From assembly GCA_039931615.1 (NCBI GenBank), contig JBDTRR010000001.1:1-64000 (forward strand): 64,000 nucleotides of DNA, given 5' to 3'. The translations under genes and the position numbers were made by a program. The notes beneath the pieces are model-generated. The model ran no database searches. It saw only the letters and a program-made list of their open reading frames with translations, and had not been told where the DNA came from. The DNA comes from JAHFUI01 sp039931615 (GTDB lineage Bacteria > Acidobacteriota > Vicinamibacteria > Vicinamibacterales > CAVVIG01). Positions 8,544-17,470 of this stretch are shown in pieces (position 1 is the stretch's first letter; the number at the start of each line of letters is the position of its first letter).

Positions 8544-9017
8544 CTAAAACAGCCTGCGGCTGGTGGTAGTGGCGACGATGACCGCCGGCGCCATGACAAT
8601 GCCGCGCGACTCGGCACCCTTGTCGAACACCACGATTCGGCTCTGGATTGGGAAGGGCAGCCCTTCGGCCCAGAGAGTTACCGTTCCGGTGCAGTCCTGG
8701 TTGACGGTATAGGTGCCCCATCCCGGCCGATCGACCCCGGTGCCGCTCAGCCCATGCGAGTTGTCTACCTGTGTGAACGAGCCATGGCCATCGAAGGTGC
8801 CCAGCGCCAGGGCGACGAACTGCTCTGGCATCCCTTCCGCACCCGGCCGCTGCCCGACGACCTGCGTGCTGTACGTCCCCTTCAGCATGCGCTCGTCGCA
8901 GCTTCGCCCATGGTCACCCTTCAGATCGTCCGGTTTGCCTTGCGCCGACATCGACCCGGTCAACCCGGCGAGTCCGACCGTCAGCAGCGCCACACCCAAC
9001 AGAGTTTGTGACTTCAT
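8544..9017 (-). CDS. Secreted hypothetical protein, 157 aa
   Basis: A signal peptide spans about residues 1-25 (MKSQTLLGVALLTVGLAGLT, cleavage near SAQ). The mature part begins CDERMLKGTYSTQ and has strand-rich segments ending GTFDGHGSFTQVDN, GWGTYTVNQDCTGTVTL and SRIVVFDKGAESRGIV. This pattern (CSDE-x-LKGTY followed by a DG-x-G-x-FTQ strand) recurs in uncharacterised exported proteins of acidobacteria; I know no function for it. The ATG at 9015-9017 is preceded by GGAGGT. It is divergent from the sigma factor gene 120 bp away, so it may be controlled from the same region. Confidence 0.72.
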   Translation of the reverse strand: MKSQTLLGVALLTVGLAGLTGSMSAQGKPDDLKGDHGRSCDERMLKGTYSTQVVGQRPGAEGMPEQFVALALGTFDGHGSFTQVDNSHGLSGTGVDRPGWGTYTVNQDCTGTVTLWAEGLPFPIQSRIVVFDKGAESRGIVMAPAVIVATTTSRRLF

Positions 9018-9137
9018 CGTGTCTACCTCCGATAGATGACGCGCAGGACGCAGGAAAACTGCGTCAGGGGAGCAGGGTACCTCCGCAGGTTGACTTGGCC
9101 TCCCGCCGAACGACATAGTCGTGGCTGGGCTCATCAC

Positions 9138-9719
9138 GTGACAAGTCACCATCCGGGCGCTGGGACACTCTTGCTGCAGGCCTGGGGACAAGGCGACATC
9201 CAGGCGAGGGACGATCTGTTCGATCTCGTGCACCGGGACCTCAGGGCCCGCGCGGCCGCCTGCCTGCGACGCGAACGGCGCGACCACTCGCTGCAGCCGA
9301 CCGCGCTCATTCACGAAACCTACCTGCGGCTCGTCGATCAGGAACGGGTCAACTGGCAGAACCGTGGACATTTCCTGGCTATTGCCGCCCGCATGATGCG
9401 CCGCGTCCTGGTCGATCACGCGCGCCGCCGCCTGGCCCTCAAGCGGCCGGCCCACGCCTTGCGCGTGGCGCTGGACGAGGACGTCGGGCGCGTCGACCCG
9501 ATTTCGTGCGACGTGCTGGCCCTGCACCGCGCGCTCGAGGAGCTCGAAGCGACCGACGAACAGCAGGCGCACATCGTGGAGCTGCGGTACTTCGCCGGCA
9601 TGTCGGAAGACGAGATTGCCGCCGCCCTCGGGGTGTCGCGCTCATCGATTACGCGGGAGTGGCAGATGGCCCGAGCCTGGCTGTTCCGCCGGCTGACGAT
9701 CGGCGTGGTCGGGCGGTGA
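9138..9719 (+). CDS. ECF-type RNA polymerase sigma factor
   Basis: A 193-aa sigma-70 family protein of the acidobacterial/planctomycete ECF type. Region 2 reads DLFDLVHRDLRARAAACLRRERRDHSLQPTALIHETYLRL in adjacent segments, followed by FLAIAARMMRRVLVDHARRR. Region 4 reads QAHIVELRYFAGMSEDEIAAALGVSRSSITREW, also in segments, an intact helix-turn-helix. It directs RNA polymerase to a dedicated promoter set. A GTG at 9138 is the likely start; upstream in-frame starts exist but precede the conserved part by long unsupported sequence. Its TGA overlaps the GTG of the kinase gene (GTGA), a common pairing in which the kinase is the probable input. Confidence 0.9.
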   Translation: MTSHHPGAGTLLLQAWGQGDIQARDDLFDLVHRDLRARAAACLRRERRDHSLQPTALIHETYLRLVDQERVNWQNRGHFLAIAARMMRRVLVDHARRRLALKRPAHALRVALDEDVGRVDPISCDVLALHRALEELEATDEQQAHIVELRYFAGMSEDEIAAALGVSRSSITREWQMARAWLFRRLTIGVVGR

Positions 9720-12592
9720 GCCGTTCGCCCGAGTGGTCGCGCGTGAAGGCGGTCTTCCAGGGCGCCATCGAGCAGCCTGAGGCGAGTCGCGCCTCGTTCG
9801 TGAGCGAGGCCTGCGGCAACGACACCGGGTTGCGCCGCGAAGTCGAGTCACTGCTCGACGCGCACGACGCCGCGGGCGCCTTCGGGACGGAAGATGCCCT
9901 GGCCGGACTGCCCACTGCATCCCTCCGCGAGCTCAGCGCCTCGAGCCCTGATTTGGCGCCCGGGTCCCGCCTCGGCATCTACGACATCGTCGACTGGATT
10001 GGCCGCGGCAGCATGGGGCAGATCTTCAAAGCCGTGGACTCGCGGTTGGGCCGGACTGTCGCGCTCAAGGTGCTGGCCCCGGATCTCGCGCCCGACCCGG
10101 CGTCCAGGTCACGCTTCCAGCGCGAGGCGCGGACGATCGCGTCGCTCAATCACCCACACATCTGCACCCTGTTCGACGTCGATCACGGGGGCGACATCGC
10201 TTATCTGGTGATGGAATTCCTGGAAGGGGAGACGCTCGCCGATCGGCTGAGACGCGGTCCGCTCCCGCTCGAAGCGGCGCGCCGCTGCGCCACCGAGATC
10301 ATCGAGGCGCTCGACGCTGCGCACCGCCATGGCGTGATCCACCGCGATCTCAAACCCGCGAACGTGATGCTGACCAGCGCCGGCGCGAAGGTGCTGGATT
10401 TCGGCCTCGCCAAGCTGATCGCGCCGCGCGCTGACGGCGAGCCCTCGGCGGCGCACTCCGCTGAGGAGACTCGTCAGGGCTCGGTGGTGGGGACGGCCGG
10501 CTACATGAGCCCCGAGCAGGCCCGCGGCGAGTCGGTCGACACGAGAGCCGACATCTGGGCTTTTGGCTGTGTCCTCTTCGAGATGTTGAGCGGGCGAGCC
10601 GCCTTCACCCGCGAGAGCGTCGCCGAGACGATGGTCGCGGTGCTCGAGCGCGAGCCCGAATGGTCGCTCCTGCCGTCGACGACGCCACCGTCGCTGGCGC
10701 GGGTGATGCGGCGGTGCCTGCAGAAAGAGCCGGCGCGGCGTCTGCGGGATATCGCAGACGCGACCGCCGACCTCGAGGAGCCGGAGCTCGAGGCCGGGGA
10801 CAAGCAGCGGAGACCATCGCCTTCTCGCTGGTCCACATCCGTTCCATGGGCCGTCGCCGCGGTGGCGCTCGCGCTCACGGTGTTCACGGCCACCCGAGGC
10901 GGTCGTGCCGGCGCAGCCGCCGCGCCCCCCGTGCGTCTGTCGATTCTCGCGCCCGAGGGGACGACGCTGGCCCCCTTCGACGTGTCCGGCGCGCCGCAGT
11001 TCGCGCTGTCGCCAGACGGGCAGCAGATGGTGCTGGTGGTGGCCGACGCGACCGGGGTGTCGCGTCTCTGGGTCCGCCCGCTCGATTCCACCAACGGCCG
11101 CACCCTCGCCGGGACCGATCAGGCGAGCGGGCCGTTCTGGTCGCCCGATGGATCCGCGATCGGGTTCTTCGCCGATCGCAAACTGAAGAGAGTATCGCTG
11201 CAGAGCGGCCTGGTGCAGGAGCTCGCCGAGGCGGCTCTGGATGTCCCGGGCGGGTCGTGGAGTTCGCAGGGAACGATTCTCTTCGGCGGGCCCGGACCGA
11301 CGCTGGTCCGCGTCTCTCAGGACGGCGGGCCGGTGAGTGCGGCGACAGTGGCGGACGAGTCCGCGGGCGAGATCGGTCAACGATGGCCGCAGTTCCTCCC
11401 AGATGGCCGCCAGTTCCTGTTCTACATGAGACGGCGCGACGGGGTGGGTAACGGCGCCTATGTCGGCTCACTTGATGCGCCCGGGCACCGGCTGGTGCTC
11501 GCGTCGGCTGCGCGGCCACTCTACGCAGCCGGCCGTCTGCTGTTCGAGCGCGACGGAAATCTGATCGCACAGCCCTTCGATCCGGCTTCCGCCACACTGT
11601 CCGGGCAGCCCGTCGCGTTACCTGACCGGGTCGTCGCGCTCCCCGCGCCGGCGTGGCTGCCGGTGTCCGCCGCAGCCGGGGCGATCGCCTACTGGGGTGG
11701 CGACGGCCGGCCGACCTTCGATCTCAACATGGTTGATCGCGCCGGTCGGGTGCTACAACAGGTCCTGCCGGCGGGTCAGTACACCGCACTCGATCTATCC
11801 CCGGATGGCGCCCGCGCGCTGGTGACCGAGCGGACGGCTCAGCAGGACGCCCTGTCGATGGTCGATTTACGAACCGGTGACCGCTCGCGCGTCACGCTCG
11901 CGCCCGGGGCAGCGCATTTTGGCGTGTGGGCGCCGGACAACCACCAAGTGGTTTTCAGCTCTATCGAGAACGGTACCGCCCGCCTCTATCGCACCACCGT
12001 GGCGGCCAACGGTGGCGAGGTGGCGATCGTGCCGTCCATCTCGCAACCGAACATGTTTCCGACCGGGTGGTCGCCCGATAGCGCGTGGGTGCTCTACACC
12101 GCACTGGGCGGCAAGGCCTGGGACGTGTTCGCCCTCCACCTAGCGGATTCGCGATCGCGCGCCGTCGTCGAAGCGCCGCAGAACCAGATCCAGGCGCGGC
12201 TCTCCCCCAACGGACGCTGGATCGCCTACGCCTCCGACGAATCGGGCCGCTACGAGGTCTACGTGCAGTCGTTCGAGGATGGGGCGGGAAAGGTGCTGGT
12301 GTCGTCGCGTGGCGGCTCCCAGCCGGCGTGGCGACAGGATGGCCGGGAGCTGTTCTATGTCGCCTCAAATGGGACGATGATGGCCGCGGCCGTCAGCAGC
12401 GGCTCACGCTTCGAGCACGGCACGGAGACCGTGCTTTTTGCCACGCACTCACAGGAAGTGCTGCCGCCCTTTACCCCAAGTTACGCCGTCAACGCGGACG
12501 GCACGCGATTCCTGTTGCGGTCGGCCACGCTGGGCGGTCCGCCCCCGACTGTGACCCTGGTCGTGAACGGGCAGGCGCACTCAGGTCGTTGA
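9716..12592 (+). CDS. Membrane Ser/Thr protein kinase with C-terminal PD40/TolB-like propeller
   Basis: 958 aa. After a helical leader (WSRVKAVFQGAIEQPEASR) comes a PknB-type kinase domain at about 88-350. It shows a glycine loop GRGSMGQ (97-102), ATP-anchoring K118 in VALKVL, HRDLKPAN (catalytic D211), DFG (D228) and GTAGYMSPEQ. One membrane helix (about 377-393) follows. The last 550 residues are a beta-propeller with repeats such as FALSPDGQQMVLV, FWSPDGSAIGFF and ARLSPNGRWIAYAS. By topology the kinase is cytoplasmic and the propeller periplasmic, which suggests a sensor. The GTG start at 9716 overlaps the sigma factor stop. All catalytic residues are present. Confidence 0.92.
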   Translation: MSRSPEWSRVKAVFQGAIEQPEASRASFVSEACGNDTGLRREVESLLDAHDAAGAFGTEDALAGLPTASLRELSASSPDLAPGSRLGIYDIVDWIGRGSMGQIFKAVDSRLGRTVALKVLAPDLAPDPASRSRFQREARTIASLNHPHICTLFDVDHGGDIAYLVMEFLEGETLADRLRRGPLPLEAARRCATEIIEALDAAHRHGVIHRDLKPANVMLTSAGAKVLDFGLAKLIAPRADGEPSAAHSAEETRQGSVVGTAGYMSPEQARGESVDTRADIWAFGCVLFEMLSGRAAFTRESVAETMVAVLEREPEWSLLPSTTPPSLARVMRRCLQKEPARRLRDIADATADLEEPELEAGDKQRRPSPSRWSTSVPWAVAAVALALTVFTATRGGRAGAAAAPPVRLSILAPEGTTLAPFDVSGAPQFALSPDGQQMVLVVADATGVSRLWVRPLDSTNGRTLAGTDQASGPFWSPDGSAIGFFADRKLKRVSLQSGLVQELAEAALDVPGGSWSSQGTILFGGPGPTLVRVSQDGGPVSAATVADESAGEIGQRWPQFLPDGRQFLFYMRRRDGVGNGAYVGSLDAPGHRLVLASAARPLYAAGRLLFERDGNLIAQPFDPASATLSGQPVALPDRVVALPAPAWLPVSAAAGAIAYWGGDGRPTFDLNMVDRAGRVLQQVLPAGQYTALDLSPDGARALVTERTAQQDALSMVDLRTGDRSRVTLAPGAAHFGVWAPDNHQVVFSSIENGTARLYRTTVAANGGEVAIVPSISQPNMFPTGWSPDSAWVLYTALGGKAWDVFALHLADSRSRAVVEAPQNQIQARLSPNGRWIAYASDESGRYEVYVQSFEDGAGKVLVSSRGGSQPAWRQDGRELFYVASNGTMMAAAVSSGSRFEHGTETVLFATHSQEVLPPFTPSYAVNADGTRFLLRSATLGGPPPTVTLVVNGQAHSGR

Positions 12593-13315
12593 CCCCGACC
12601 TGCCGCCGGCCGGACCACTGAGCTCGGGGCGATCGCGGCTTCTCGCGTGTGCTCGGCTTCGATGCCAGCGGACGGCTCACCTCGCGCGCGACGCGGCAGA
12701 CGAGTTGTTCGAGCAATTCACCGCGGCTGATTGAATCAATCCGTGGACACCGATCGCGTACGCGCTGGCGTCAGTCGAAGACACTGCCGGTTGTTTTCCT
12801 TCTGGGTCTGGCTTCGTTTGGAGAGTCACGGCTCTGGCCGCTGCCGGGAATGGCGGCGCTTGCTCTGTTTGCATACCGCTTAAACGAAAATTCGATACCA
12901 CGACCGAAGCGGAACAACGTCGCCCGTAACAAATCCTTGCCCATAGCGGTCGGTCGTGAAGCCGCGTTGGTCCCTGCGCTCCTGCCCTCGGCTCACCTGG
13001 TAGGAAGACGTTGATCACTTCACAGATCGCGCGATTGGGCAGACGCACATTAGCGCTGTCGGGAAGAGTGTCGGGACTCTTTTCAAGTGCATGTGCAGTT
13101 ACAGGAATTCACCCCTCGTCATCCGCAAGAATCCGTAGGAAATCCTCTCTCCAGAAATCTGCCCAGACACGTGCACCAGCTCGACGGCTTGTGCGTCTGT
13201 GGAGCGGCCGGCCCGACCACAATGCAGGACGTTCGTCGGCTTGGCGGCCGCAAGCCGCTGCTCCAATTGTCGCCAAGTGACTTGGCTGGCTGCGGTCGGC
13301 TGCTAGAATGTGCCG
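12593..13315. other. 723-bp intergenic region with a stem-loop but no supported gene
   Basis: Short open frames on both strands have the composition of non-coding GC-rich sequence. One short frame near 12655-12735 (reading ARDAADELFEQFTAAD) could be the tail of a lost gene, but this is weak. The only structured feature is the stem-loop at 13058-13105. Confidence 0.4.
13058..13105. repeat. Stem-loop repeat, copy 1 (GGGAAGAGT/ACTCTTTTC) plus downstream motif
   Basis: AAGAGT, loop GTCGGG, ACTCTT form a hairpin. It continues as CAAGTGCATGTGCAGTTACAGG. The hairpin half matches 13768-13800, and the GGGACT-to-TTAC half matches 18035-18066. Confidence 0.55.
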
Positions 13316-13534
13316 ATGGTGATCGCCTCTGGAAAGGTCGTGGGCGGCCGCGTCGAGCTCGATAGTGAGCTCCCGGAGGGCGCGTCCGTCACCGTCCTCG
13401 CACGCGAGAGCGACGAGACCTTTGAAGCGGACGCGGACACTGAGCGGATGCTCCTCGATTCCATCGCCCAGTGTGAGCGCGGCGATACCATCCCGCTGTT
13501 GGAATTGCTTGACGAACTCCGCAATCGCGAGTGA
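13316..13534 (+). CDS. Small antitoxin-like protein of a type II toxin-antitoxin pair
   Basis: 72 aa. The N-terminal half reads MVIASGKVVGGRVELDSELPEGASVTVLAR, in adjacent segments, a beta-rich AbrB/DUF104-like start seen in many small antitoxins. The C-terminal half (LLDSIAQCERGDTIPLLELLDELRNRE) is the helical toxin-binding tail. The TGA (13532-13534) overlaps the GTG of the downstream gene, the standard arrangement for a toxin-antitoxin operon. An earlier GTG at 13310 would add two residues. It should neutralise the partner and repress their common promoter. Because the toxin is damaged, the antitoxin may be a relic. Confidence 0.72.
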   Translation: MVIASGKVVGGRVELDSELPEGASVTVLARESDETFEADADTERMLLDSIAQCERGDTIPLLELLDELRNRE

Positions 13535-13809
13535 GCGAGCCGGTCCATATCGAGATCAGCGCGCTCGCTGCCGCGCAGGTGCGCACCGCGGAGACATGGT
13601 GGCGACTCAATCGACCGAAGGCGCCTGGTGCCATTCGCGCTGAGCTTGAACGCGCGTCCCCGCTGATCGCTCTGCACCCTCAGATCCCGGCCCACGAGCG
13701 ACTTGCCACCGCCGTCCCTAACGCCGACCTCGTCATGGATCCGCGACGACGCGTGCGCCAGAAGCCTGCCGGGAAGAGTCTCGGGGCTCTTTCCGACACA
13801 GATGGATAA
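13531..13809 (+). pseudogene. ParE/RelE-like toxin with degenerate C-terminal half
   Basis: The first 45 residues (VHIEISALAAAQVRTAETWWRLNRP, read in segments, then APGAIRAELERASPLIALHPQI) match the N-terminal helices of ParE-type toxins. After residue 50 the expected strand segment (GVRRLHLARIRYYVYYR type) is not found in frame. Pieces compatible with it appear scattered over several frames between 13680 and 13740, indicating small indels. The frame ends inside a stem-loop repeat. ParE toxins inhibit gyrase and RelE toxins cleave mRNA; this copy lacks the catalytic or binding C-terminus and is probably inactive. Confidence 0.62.
13768..13800. repeat. Stem-loop repeat, copy 2
   Basis: GCCGGGAAGAGTCTCGGGGC continues as TCTTTCC, giving GGAAGAG paired with CTCTTTCC around a GGG-containing loop. 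About 23 of the first 27 positions match copy 1 at 13058. It overlaps the end of the degenerate toxin frame. The adjacent 13810-14000 contains no gene. Confidence 0.5.
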
Positions 13810-14000
13810 ACTCCAACAAAAACGGGGTCACTCCAACCAACTCTGACCAGGGCGAGAATCCTGCAACCTAATGCGCGCCGACGAGGACTCCCAATCGGCA
13901 GTGGGGCCACCAAAGCCACGTGCAAGAGCCTGTTCATGGTCGCCCTGATGTCTGCCCAGATTGAATCCGCTGCCCAAGCGGACCCTGACCGCGGCGCGCC

Positions 14001-16889
14001 TTACTCGTGCAGGTAGGTGGCGCGCTCGGCGGGGGTCAGCGTCCGCGTGACGCGGACACGGGCGAGCGCCGACAGCTCGTCGAGAGAGCCGCACACGTCG
14101 CATTCGAACACGTTGACCAGGTCGGAAGGGTTTTCCGTCGGGCTGTGCATGTCACCGCCGCCAATCGCCACGAACTTGCCGGTGCGGCTGAAGGTGGTCG
14201 GCGCCGCCTGAATGACCGCCCCCCGCAGGCGCATGAGCACCGATCCCGTCGCGGTCTCCCACAGCATGGGAGGGCTGAGCGGGTCGTTCTTGATCGTCGA
14301 GACGGCGAATCGCCCGTTGGGGCTCCACGCGGCTTCGGCTGTGAAGGGAACGACCGTCAGGATCAGACGCCGGCGCCAATCGAGGATGTGGGCGCCATCT
14401 CCCGACAGCGTCAGCAGGCGGTCGTCGGTGGCCCCGAACACCCCGTTGGCCGTGTCCTCGATCTCTGCGACGAGCGCTCCGGTTGACACCTCCCAGATGC
14501 GCACGGTTCCGTCTGCGGTCAGCAGGTACTTGCCGGACGGGCTGAACGACGCGTCGGCAGCACCCTCGGGGCGCCGTCCCTGGATCACCCGAACGGCCGC
14601 GCCAGTGCGGGCCTTCCACAAATGTACCGCTGCATCGCAGGTGACGACGTATTCGCCGGAGGCGTCGAACCCGGCGCAGTAGACGCCGTCGGTGTGTCCC
14701 CCGAGCACGGCACGACTCTGGCCGGTGGCGGGGTCCCAGAGCCGGGCGGTGCGGTCGTACGCTTCAGACAGGATCAGCGTGCCGTCGGGTGAGAACGAGG
14801 CGCGGTTCATCCAGCTCCCCTGGCCTTGCAGCGCCGCCACGCTGCGGCCGGTTTCGGCCTCCCATACCCGTCCCAGGCCGTCCTTGCCGGCCGTCACAAT
14901 CAGTTTTCCGTCGGGACTGAACGCCACCGACGTCCCCTCGCCATCGTGGGCGCGCTTCTCCCACAGCGGCCGGGTCCGCTCGCGCGGCCACACGGCCAGC
15001 CACCCATCACGCGACACTGCCGCCACTCGCGTCTCCGCCGGGTTGAACGCGATCGCGCTGATCGTGAACATCCCGCGAACGCCATGCTCCACGGCGAATC
15101 GCAGCGGCGTCCCATCGGGAATCCCGGCGGACCAGATCCGCGTCGAGCCATCGTCGTAGGCGATGGCGACCGAACGGCCATCGGGTGCCACCGCCAGGCC
15201 TCTCGCGGGAGTGGTCGGGGGGCCGTAGAACGACGCTATCTGGTCGCCCGATTCGAGGTCCCAGACGCCGCGCGTCGAAGCCACGTAGTCGCCATTCGGC
15301 ACGAGCAACGCCTGTTCGCCCGGCACCTCGAGGAGCGATTTCTCGAGAACCGCATCCCACACCCGGGTTCGGCCGCCCGATTCGGAGATCAGGATCTTGC
15401 CGGGTGCGTTCGATGCGAAGTCCGCGCCGAGCGGGTTCTGGAGGGAAGGAATGGTCCGGATCAGCTTTCCGGAATCGGGCTCGAGCAGGCGGAGCCCGGC
15501 GTTCGAGGCGAGCAGCGCAATCTTGCCGGTGCGGTCGAAGCGGACGCTCGATACCCGTTCGTCAGCCTCGCCGAGGATCCCGGCCGGCTCACCGCTGTCG
15601 GATCGCCAGACGCGAGCCGGCTGGTCGCCGGTGAGGGTGACCAACCGTTGCCCGTCGGGATAGAACCGCGCGTCGCGAAGCATCGCCTTGTCGGTCACCG
15701 TTGCCAGTCGCTGACCGCTGGCGAGGTCGTGGACGTAGGCGTCCCTGACCGAGGTGACCAGGAGCAGGCGACTGTCGGAACTGACGCGGGCATCGCCGGC
15801 GTTTGCGACCCGATATCGTTCCTTGCCAGTCGATGCGTCGAACACCGTGACCCGCATCCCGGCGCCGTCGGTAACGAGGGATTGTCCATCGGGGCTGAAG
15901 GCGATCGCGCCGGAAAAACTCACCGCGGCGTTGACCTCATAGCGGATGCGCCGAGCCGCCACGTCCCACACGCGAACGGTGCCGTCCCAGTTCTCGACCG
16001 CGAGGCTGCGGCCGTCCGGACTGAAGCTGACATGCTCAGCGGTGGCATCGACGCCCGACAGAATCCCCCGCAACTGGGATCCGGCGAGCGCGCGTCGGAG
16101 CGCGTCCTCGGCTTCTGGAGTGGCCGCCACCTGGCCGGCTTCGATCCCCAGCAGGAGCGCGAGCTCGGGATCGCGTTCACGGGCGGCGATGGAGCTCACC
16201 GCGACTTCCCGCGAACGCGCGATGCGCGCCTGGTCTTCCGCGCGGGTCCTCTGTTGGGTCGCGATCACCGCTTGCCAGGCCGCCACGACGCCGAACAGTG
16301 CGATCGCCGCGACTGCCGCGCCGGCGATCCGCCGGGTCCTGCGGCTCTGGCGCACGTCCTCGCCGTCGAGTTCGTCCTTCGGGATGCCGCGGATGGTGGC
16401 GGCGATGTCCAGAATGGCCGCGCGGAAGCGCGTGTGGCCGAGCGACAGCGCTTCATCGCGGGCCCATCTCAGGTCGACGTATAACGGTTCATCCCCGCCG
16501 CGGCCGCCGAGTGCCGGCGGCAGCGCCGTGGTGCGTTGCCAGTCCCAGTCGCGCGCCGGCGGATCCCAGACCAGATCCCCCTCGGTGAGCAGCACCAGGA
16601 GCTTGTCTGCCGATCGATTCGACAGCCACCACTCGACTTCGCGATTCACCCAGACAGAGCGTGCGGCGTGCGGCGACGCCATCAGCAGCAGATACTCCGA
16701 CGATTCGAGCGCCCGCTGGATGGCGGTCCATAACGAAGGGTCGGCGGCAAGACTGGTCTGATCGCGAAACACTCGCATCGCCCGTCGCCGATACCACGGC
16801 TTGGCGAAACGATGCAGCGCCGACTGCACGGCGGGCGACAGCTTGTCGTCGGCCGAATGGCTGTAGGAGAGGAACGCCTGGTAAGTCAT
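14001..16889 (-). CDS. TIR domain - transmembrane - WD40 repeat protein
   Basis: 962 aa. Residues 1-175 form a TIR domain: start MTYQAFLSYSHSADDK, then VFRDQTSLAADPSLWTAIQ, then YLLLMASPHAARSVWVNREVEWWL, in which E84 occupies the place of the catalytic glutamate of NAD-consuming TIR enzymes. A basic stretch RRTRR precedes one membrane helix (about 188-209), followed by a short helical linker. From about residue 255 there are 13-14 WD40-type repeats (VSFSPDGRSLAV, VAFSPDGKLIVTAGKDGLGRVW, SFSPSGKYLLT), enough for two seven-bladed propellers. A Cys-x-x-Cys (ECDVCGS) lies near the C-terminus. The ATG at 16889 begins directly at the TIR domain. It is monocistronic. Defence or stress signalling is plausible but unproven. 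Confidence 0.9.
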   Translation of the reverse strand: MTYQAFLSYSHSADDKLSPAVQSALHRFAKPWYRRRAMRVFRDQTSLAADPSLWTAIQRALESSEYLLLMASPHAARSVWVNREVEWWLSNRSADKLLVLLTEGDLVWDPPARDWDWQRTTALPPALGGRGGDEPLYVDLRWARDEALSLGHTRFRAAILDIAATIRGIPKDELDGEDVRQSRRTRRIAGAAVAAIALFGVVAAWQAVIATQQRTRAEDQARIARSREVAVSSIAARERDPELALLLGIEAGQVAATPEAEDALRRALAGSQLRGILSGVDATAEHVSFSPDGRSLAVENWDGTVRVWDVAARRIRYEVNAAVSFSGAIAFSPDGQSLVTDGAGMRVTVFDASTGKERYRVANAGDARVSSDSRLLLVTSVRDAYVHDLASGQRLATVTDKAMLRDARFYPDGQRLVTLTGDQPARVWRSDSGEPAGILGEADERVSSVRFDRTGKIALLASNAGLRLLEPDSGKLIRTIPSLQNPLGADFASNAPGKILISESGGRTRVWDAVLEKSLLEVPGEQALLVPNGDYVASTRGVWDLESGDQIASFYGPPTTPARGLAVAPDGRSVAIAYDDGSTRIWSAGIPDGTPLRFAVEHGVRGMFTISAIAFNPAETRVAAVSRDGWLAVWPRERTRPLWEKRAHDGEGTSVAFSPDGKLIVTAGKDGLGRVWEAETGRSVAALQGQGSWMNRASFSPDGTLILSEAYDRTARLWDPATGQSRAVLGGHTDGVYCAGFDASGEYVVTCDAAVHLWKARTGAAVRVIQGRRPEGAADASFSPSGKYLLTADGTVRIWEVSTGALVAEIEDTANGVFGATDDRLLTLSGDGAHILDWRRRLILTVVPFTAEAAWSPNGRFAVSTIKNDPLSPPMLWETATGSVLMRLRGAVIQAAPTTFSRTGKFVAIGGGDMHSPTENPSDLVNVFECDVCGSLDELSALARVRVTRTLTPAERATYLHE

Positions 16890-17106
16890 AACCGGCCCGA
16901 CTGTAAGACGCTGACGTCCGGTGACCGCGCGTCGACCTGGCGATCCAGCGGCCTCCGTCCATATCCGTGACAAGCCTACTCCAGCGCGGCGCGTCATGAC
17001 GCGCCATCCTTCCGATGCCGCCCTTGGAGCGCGCGTTGTGAGAGCACTCGGCGGCCGTCGGACAGGACGTAGCACGCCATTTCAATGGGGCCGATTCTTA
17101 GCGGAC

Positions 17107-17470
17107 TATCGTCGTTGCTGGTTAAAATCTACGGCTCGTCAGGCGATCCAGAGACGCGCTACAGCCCGGCCAAGTGCCACGGCGCCATCCCCAATGAATC
17201 ACCGGAAACCCAGATCCGGAGCACATCAGCACGTCCTACGTCGAGCGCCAGAATCTCACGATGCGGATGTCGATGCGTCGGTTCACTCGCCTGACGAATG
17301 CGTTCTCAAAAGAGCTGGAGAATCACGCGGCGATGGTGAGCCTGTATTTCATGTATTACAATTTCGCCCGCGTGCATCAGACGCTCCGCGTCTCGCCCGC
17401 GATGGAAGCGGGCGTCTCGCTGACAGCCCGCGGTCTTGCGCGGGCCCAAGCGGTTGCGCGTATCTTGATC
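17107..17470 (+). pseudogene. IS1-like transposase, C-terminal fragment with frameshift
   Basis: One frame reads IYGSSGDPETRYSPAKC; near 17210 the reading moves to a second frame with GNPDPEHISTSYVERQNLTM, then RRFTRLTNAFSKELENH and LYFMYYNFARVHQTLRVSPAM. These are C-terminal DDE-domain segments of transposases annotated in GenBank as IS1 family (YVERQNLT contains the last catalytic region). The N-terminal zinc/HTH part and the first Asp are missing, so the copy is dead. It lies 200 bp upstream of the TIR-WD40 gene and marks the right part of the decayed island. Confidence 0.75.
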
